Source: DATDCV01 sp036524155 (GTDB lineage Bacteria; Verrucomicrobiota; Verrucomicrobiia; Limisphaerales; UBA8199). From it: a stretch of 56,355 nucleotides of DNA. The notes under the pieces are model-generated. The model worked only from the letters and a program-made list of their open reading frames with translations. It was not told where the DNA came from and searched no databases. Within the stretch, counting starts at the first letter, position 1, and every line of letters begins with the position of its first letter. The position numbers and the translations under genes were made by a program. The stretch is taken from positions 1 to 56,355 of the forward strand of contig DATDCV010000518.1 in NCBI GenBank assembly GCA_036524155.1. Direction: 5' to 3'. Shown here piece after piece: positions 52,961-56,355 of this stretch.

Positions 52961-54964
52961 TCATCCGCCCGTCTGCACAGCAACTACGCGAAAACCGATG
53001 TGGTCGTAACGCCGTTCCGGCTCGAACCGCAGTCGAAAGGCGGATCGGCAAGGCCAGCCTTCGTCGGCCCAACAACCGCCGCGGCGCACACGGGAGGAGG
53101 CCTTAGCCAGATACAAATCCGGATCGAGGCCGCCGGGCAGCTTGGGGTGATACCAGTCGCGGCACCACTCGAACGTGTTACCATGCATGTCATGGAGACC
53201 CCAGGCATTCGGGGGATAACTGCCGACCTTTGTAGCCCGACCGAGCGACGGCCCCGACTCAGCTCCGTTGTAAGGCTTGCCCTTGAAGTTTGCCTGTTTG
53301 CTGCTCAGGCTGTTCCCGAACGCCGTGGCGGTGGTGGTTCCAGCGCGGCAGGCGTATTCCCACTGCGCCTCCGTCGGCAGCCGAAATTCCCAGTCCTTCG
53401 GCAGGTCACCGGATTGGCGGCCTAGTTTCGTAAGCTTTGCGCAGAATGCTTCCGCCTCGGCAAAGTTGACGTTGCCCACTGGAAAGTCATCTCCCTCCGG
53501 CAACTCCTTTGTGAGCGGGCCCGGCGGGTTTTCCATAACGCGTTTCCAGTCGCCCTGGGTTGTCTCGTACCTGGCCATCCAAAACCCTTTCGTAAGAGTG
53601 ACCTGAACCTGCGCTTCGTCGGGGCGTCGCTCTGGTTCATCGGGCGGGCTGCCCATGATGAAAGTGCCTGGCGGACACCAGCAGAGTCGAATACCCGCGA
53701 CGAGGCTCTGGTCTCCAGCCTTCCCCCCCGGAAAAGAGGACCGGGAGAGCGTCGTCAGGGCATCCGCACCGAAGTGGCTCGCGGGAGTGTCTGACCGCAG
53801 GCGCACGTCTCCGTGTTCGGCATCCCGAAACTGCGGGTCCTTGCCGTAAACACCGCCCGTTTCTTCCACCGGCAGCTTGGGCCAGCTCCGTGCCGGGTTA
53901 TCCAGACAATACCACCAGTTCCGAGCGAAAGTAAACGTTTCGGGAGCCGTCCCAGGGCCAATGTTGATGCCGCCCTCCCCCCAATCGCGCGAATCAAAGG
54001 CCACGAGATTATCGCCGAACTCACCCTTGCGCGACGGGACAAAGCCCGGCTCTCGGTTCTCCTGCAAAATGCGCACCGCCCAGCGTTTCGGATGGTAGAG
54101 GGTGTTGAACCGCACGCTGGCGCCGTCCACACCGACGAAAGCCACCGGAGCGCCCGCACCAATGAACGTGTTGCCTTCCACGCGAATGTCCTTGGCTTCG
54201 CAGTGCGGTCCGCCGGCTTTCAAAGGCGGCCTGAAGAACTGGAGGCCCGTGCTGCCCCCAATGTTCACGGCTCGCTCGCCTGCGTTATCGAACCGGTTGC
54301 GGCGCACGGTGAGTCGGCTGGTGCCGCCCTTGGCCTGCACGCCTGTGCTACTGATGGTATCAGTATGGCGGAAGAGGTTGCTCTCAATAACACCGCTGTG
54401 GCAGCCAACCATGTCGATGCCCGAACCTCCGCCAGTGCCCCAGCGCTCGATCTGGCAGTTCTCTACTCGGAAATCCTGCACCCCTGAGAGCTTGATGCAG
54501 TCGTGGTTGCCTCCGGGTCCCACATCGCTCACCTTGAGCCTGCGCAACACCAGGTGGTGCGCCGGCTTATCAAAGGAGCCGCCGTCATCGATGTTCAGAC
54601 CATTATCGGTCAGGTTGCTGATCACCAGATCCCGCAACTCGACGTAAACGGGTCGGGAAAGGTGCAATCCGGTGCCGCCACCTTGAATAACCGGCGGGTT
54701 GGCGGGATCGGCCGCAGCGATAACAATCGGATGGTTGGTTTCCCCATGCAATTCAGAGAAGAAAAAGCCACCCGGGTAGGTGCCGGAAGAGAGCAGAATT
54801 CGTGTGTCCGGCCTCGCCTGATTTACAGCTTGTCGAAACTCATCCGCGTTTCGCACGAGTACGTCCACGGTCGCGGGAACGGCGCACGGCACGATGGCCG
54901 ACCACAAGACAGCCGCGAGATGGTTTGCCTGCAGCTTGGTTTTCACTGAGCAGAATCTTTGCAT
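52961..54964 (-). CDS. Exported fusion of PL6-like beta-helix and SUMF1 (FGE-like) domain
   Basis: 667 residues, ATG at 54964, signal segment LAAVLWSAIVPCAVPA. Residues ~30-400 are a right-handed beta-helix resembling chondroitinase B/alginate lyase (PL6): RNADEFRQAVNQARPDTRI, GNHDCIKLSGVQDFRVENC, GIDMVGCHSGVIESNLFRH and GERAVNIGGSTGLQFF. Residues ~430-667 are a SUMF1/formylglycine-generating-enzyme-type fold: CWCPPGTFIMGSPPDEPE, RYETTQGDWKRVM, LPTEAQWEYACRAGTTT, HGNTFEWCRDWYHP and RRGGCWADEGWPCRSAFR. Active FGEs have a Cys pair in RGGSxxCxxxxC; here the first of that pair is not in place, so sulfatase activation is unlikely. The domain may bind substrate. Confidence 0.85.
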   Translation of the reverse strand: MQRFCSVKTKLQANHLAAVLWSAIVPCAVPATVDVLVRNADEFRQAVNQARPDTRILLSSGTYPGGFFFSELHGETNHPIVIAAADPANPPVIQGGGTGLHLSRPVYVELRDLVISNLTDNGLNIDDGGSFDKPAHHLVLRRLKVSDVGPGGNHDCIKLSGVQDFRVENCQIERWGTGGGSGIDMVGCHSGVIESNLFRHTDTISSTGVQAKGGTSRLTVRRNRFDNAGERAVNIGGSTGLQFFRPPLKAGGPHCEAKDIRVEGNTFIGAGAPVAFVGVDGASVRFNTLYHPKRWAVRILQENREPGFVPSRKGEFGDNLVAFDSRDWGEGGINIGPGTAPETFTFARNWWYCLDNPARSWPKLPVEETGGVYGKDPQFRDAEHGDVRLRSDTPASHFGADALTTLSRSSFPGGKAGDQSLVAGIRLCWCPPGTFIMGSPPDEPERRPDEAQVQVTLTKGFWMARYETTQGDWKRVMENPPGPLTKELPEGDDFPVGNVNFAEAEAFCAKLTKLGRQSGDLPKDWEFRLPTEAQWEYACRAGTTTATAFGNSLSSKQANFKGKPYNGAESGPSLGRATKVGSYPPNAWGLHDMHGNTFEWCRDWYHPKLPGGLDPDLYLAKASSRVRRGGCWADEGWPCRSAFRLRFEPERRYDHIGFRVVAVQTGG

Positions 54965-55043
54965 GGAAAGTGCGCGTGCTCGTGGCTGAAGGTTACGTGC
55001 AAGTCGCGTTCATCGTCTCGTTTCGAGGCTCGGGCGACTGTCG

Positions 55044-56355
55044 CTATTTCCTCTTTGGATTCAACGCGCGTTCCTTCAGGCCCTCCGGCAAAGCAGCGGA
55101 GTCCAGCCACGCTCCGGCCGCGATGGGATCTGCCTGCATCCAACTGTGGAGAGTGTCCGCCAGGGCCTGGTCCCTGAGCTTGGGCTCCGAAACCCGCTGG
55201 GCCCACTGAACGGCGAGCGCCGGATCATTGTGGCTCAAGCCTCCCGCGAATGAAGAAAGAGCGGTGTCCTTCGTCGGGCCCGCGGGCAGAGTCTCAATCC
55301 AACTAGCGGCCTGATCTGCATCCGCTTCGGCCCAGTTTCGAGCCACCAACGATATTGCTTTTTCCCGTGCGCCGCCCTCCGGGAAATTGATTACCCACTG
55401 CGCGGCCGATGCCGGGTCCCGTTCGGCCCAGTTGGCTGCCACCGACAAGCCTGCGCTGATTTGTGACGGCCCATTCGGCAACCGGGCAACGAAGTCAGCC
55501 GCCTCGGCGGGAGACGAGTTCGCCCAGGTTCCTGCCGTCATGGCAATCGCGGCGCTGCGCGCTTTTTCGTTATCGAGTGTGGCCGCTGCGGCCATGGCCG
55601 ATGTCGGGTCCCTTTCACCCCAAGGGATGAAGGTGCTCTTGAGCACTGCCATTTGCGATCCCGGATTCAGCTCGTTCAAATACCCAATCGCGGAATCGGG
55701 TTCCGTCTGAATCCAGACACGGACCAATCCGCGGAAAGCAGACTCCCGATCCGTTGGGTCGGCTAACTGGCCCATCCATTCCCGGACCCTCGGTAAGTCT
55801 TCGGAGGCCCAGCGCCGTGCGACCTCCCACGTCAAATCCCGCTTCACTTCGCCGGCGGGTAAGGAAACCACCACCTCTGCAGCTTTCGAGGCATTGCTTT
55901 CGCACAAGCGAAGCGCGATATGCTGTAGGGCCGCCTCCCGCGATGGCTTGTCTGCGAGTTGGCTTGCCCAGTTAATGGCAGTATCAGGATCAATGCCGGC
56001 CCACTCAGCGGCCACCGATGCGACCGCCTGTTGCCGGTCTTTCGCCATCGTAAGCGCCTCGGCAAAGTTCGCTGCCGCCGCCGCGTCCTTCCTGGCCCAG
56101 GAACTGAAGGTCGCTCTCAGCGCACCGGCGCGAATGTCGCCTTTCGGGAGGGCAGACGCCCAGGCGATTGCCGCTTGCGGGTCGGTTTGTGCCCACTGGC
56201 CCAGGATTCCCAGCACTGCTTTGGGATTGGCTCCAGGCTTCTTCCACTCCTGGTCGGCTGCCGCCCTGAACTCCGCGGAACTGCGGACAGGAGGAACCGA
56301 GGCTGGCTCCTTTTCCTGTTTCGACTCCGCAGAAGTGGCCGAGCGTGGATTTCGG
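55044..56355 (-). CDS. Alpha-solenoid protein with twelve ~32-residue repeats (5' end outside window)
   Basis: The frame is open to the right edge, so the start lies beyond the window; about 436 residues are visible. After a Glu/Pro/Ser-rich linker there are twelve repeats of about 32 residues with the consensus WAxxDPxxAxxWxxxLPxGxxR, for example WAQTDPQAAIAWASALPKG, WAGIDPDTAINWASQLADK, WAERDPASAAQWVINFPEG and WMQADPIAAGAWLDSA. Each repeat should form a helical hairpin, so the whole is a TPR/HEAT-like superhelix, likely a scaffold for protein contacts. Such proteins are common in Verrucomicrobiota and uncharacterised. No catalytic motif is seen. Its stop lies 79 bp from the start of the fusion gene, on the same strand. 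Confidence 0.78.
   Translation of the reverse strand, partial: RNPRSATSAESKQEKEPASVPPVRSSAEFRAAADQEWKKPGANPKAVLGILGQWAQTDPQAAIAWASALPKGDIRAGALRATFSSWARKDAAAAANFAEALTMAKDRQQAVASVAAEWAGIDPDTAINWASQLADKPSREAALQHIALRLCESNASKAAEVVVSLPAGEVKRDLTWEVARRWASEDLPRVREWMGQLADPTDRESAFRGLVRVWIQTEPDSAIGYLNELNPGSQMAVLKSTFIPWGERDPTSAMAAAATLDNEKARSAAIAMTAGTWANSSPAEAADFVARLPNGPSQISAGLSVAANWAERDPASAAQWVINFPEGGAREKAISLVARNWAEADADQAASWIETLPAGPTKDTALSSFAGGLSHNDPALAVQWAQRVSEPKLRDQALADTLHSWMQADPIAAGAWLDSAALPEGLKERALNPKRK

Noticed and set aside
53000..53700. SUMF1 domain as evidence for sulfatase activation and a sulfated substrate
   Set aside because: The expected Cys pair is not preserved and no sulfatase is present in the window.
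1..56355. CRISPR arrays, tRNA or rRNA genes, insertion sequences
   Set aside because: No regular short direct repeats with spacers, no cloverleaf-type sequence and no transposase-like frame were recognised on reading either strand.

Overview
The window is about 56 kb of fairly GC-rich bacterial DNA that reads as part of a large glycan-degradation island. No rRNA, tRNA, CRISPR array, transposase or phage gene was recognised. The organism is most likely a member of the PVC superphylum, probably Verrucomicrobiota. This is inferred from the giant lamin-tail/CotH cell-surface protein with a C-terminal module ending in QRFYRLRL, the abundance of exported enzymes of uncharacterised families (DUF4038, DUF4832, GHL6, CehA/McbA, URO-D-like, exported ADP-ribosylglycohydrolase), Tat signals of the RRxFL type, and a long alpha-solenoid repeat protein. 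Species cannot be fixed from the sequence.

Layout. (1) 2-6715: 3' part of a giant surface protein with six lamin-tail domains and a CotH-kinase-like core. (2) 6716-7414: a gap with a 24-bp perfect inverted repeat and a probable gene remnant. (3) 7415-19077: seven tightly spaced plus-strand genes (DUF4038 apiosidase-like enzyme, small 4-TM protein, propeller, GH2, second propeller with FnIII, GH-A-like enzyme, 13-Asp-box propeller). (4) 19165-19345: a decayed copy of part of that operon. (5) 19369-31408: a divergent pair (agarase-like enzyme on minus; heparinase II/III-like on plus), the latter leading a five-gene operon with a DUF4038-CE15 fusion, a Tat-exported GHL6-like protein, a beta-helix protein and a TIM-barrel glycosidase. 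(6) 31459-47531: mixed-strand glycan genes (CehA/McbA, double pectate-lyase-fold protein, DUF4832, GH2, beta-helix, sugar isomerase-like protein, GH5, HD protein, GH36), plus a YcxB-like membrane protein. (7) 47696-48949: a gene graveyard with remnants of at least three genes. (8) 49013-56355: URO-D/MtaA-like methyltransferase, a second DUF4832 protein, an exported ADP-ribosylglycohydrolase, a beta-helix/SUMF1 fusion, and an alpha-solenoid protein running off the right edge.

How the genes work together (inference). Nearly every enzyme has an N-terminal signal, so most chemistry should occur in the periplasm or at the surface. Lyase-fold proteins (heparinase-like, several beta-helices), a glucuronoyl-esterase-like domain, an apiosidase-like domain and propellers resembling oligogalacturonide lyases point to a branched, uronic-acid-containing heteropolysaccharide, with GH2, GH5, GH36 and GH-A-type enzymes trimming side chains. 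The window has no recognisable SusC/SusD pair, sugar transporter, sulfatase or transcription factor, so uptake and control must lie elsewhere. Substrates are not provable from sequence alone. Start codons were moved inward in several genes to put a signal peptide at the N-terminus; Shine-Dalgarno sites are mostly weak or absent.
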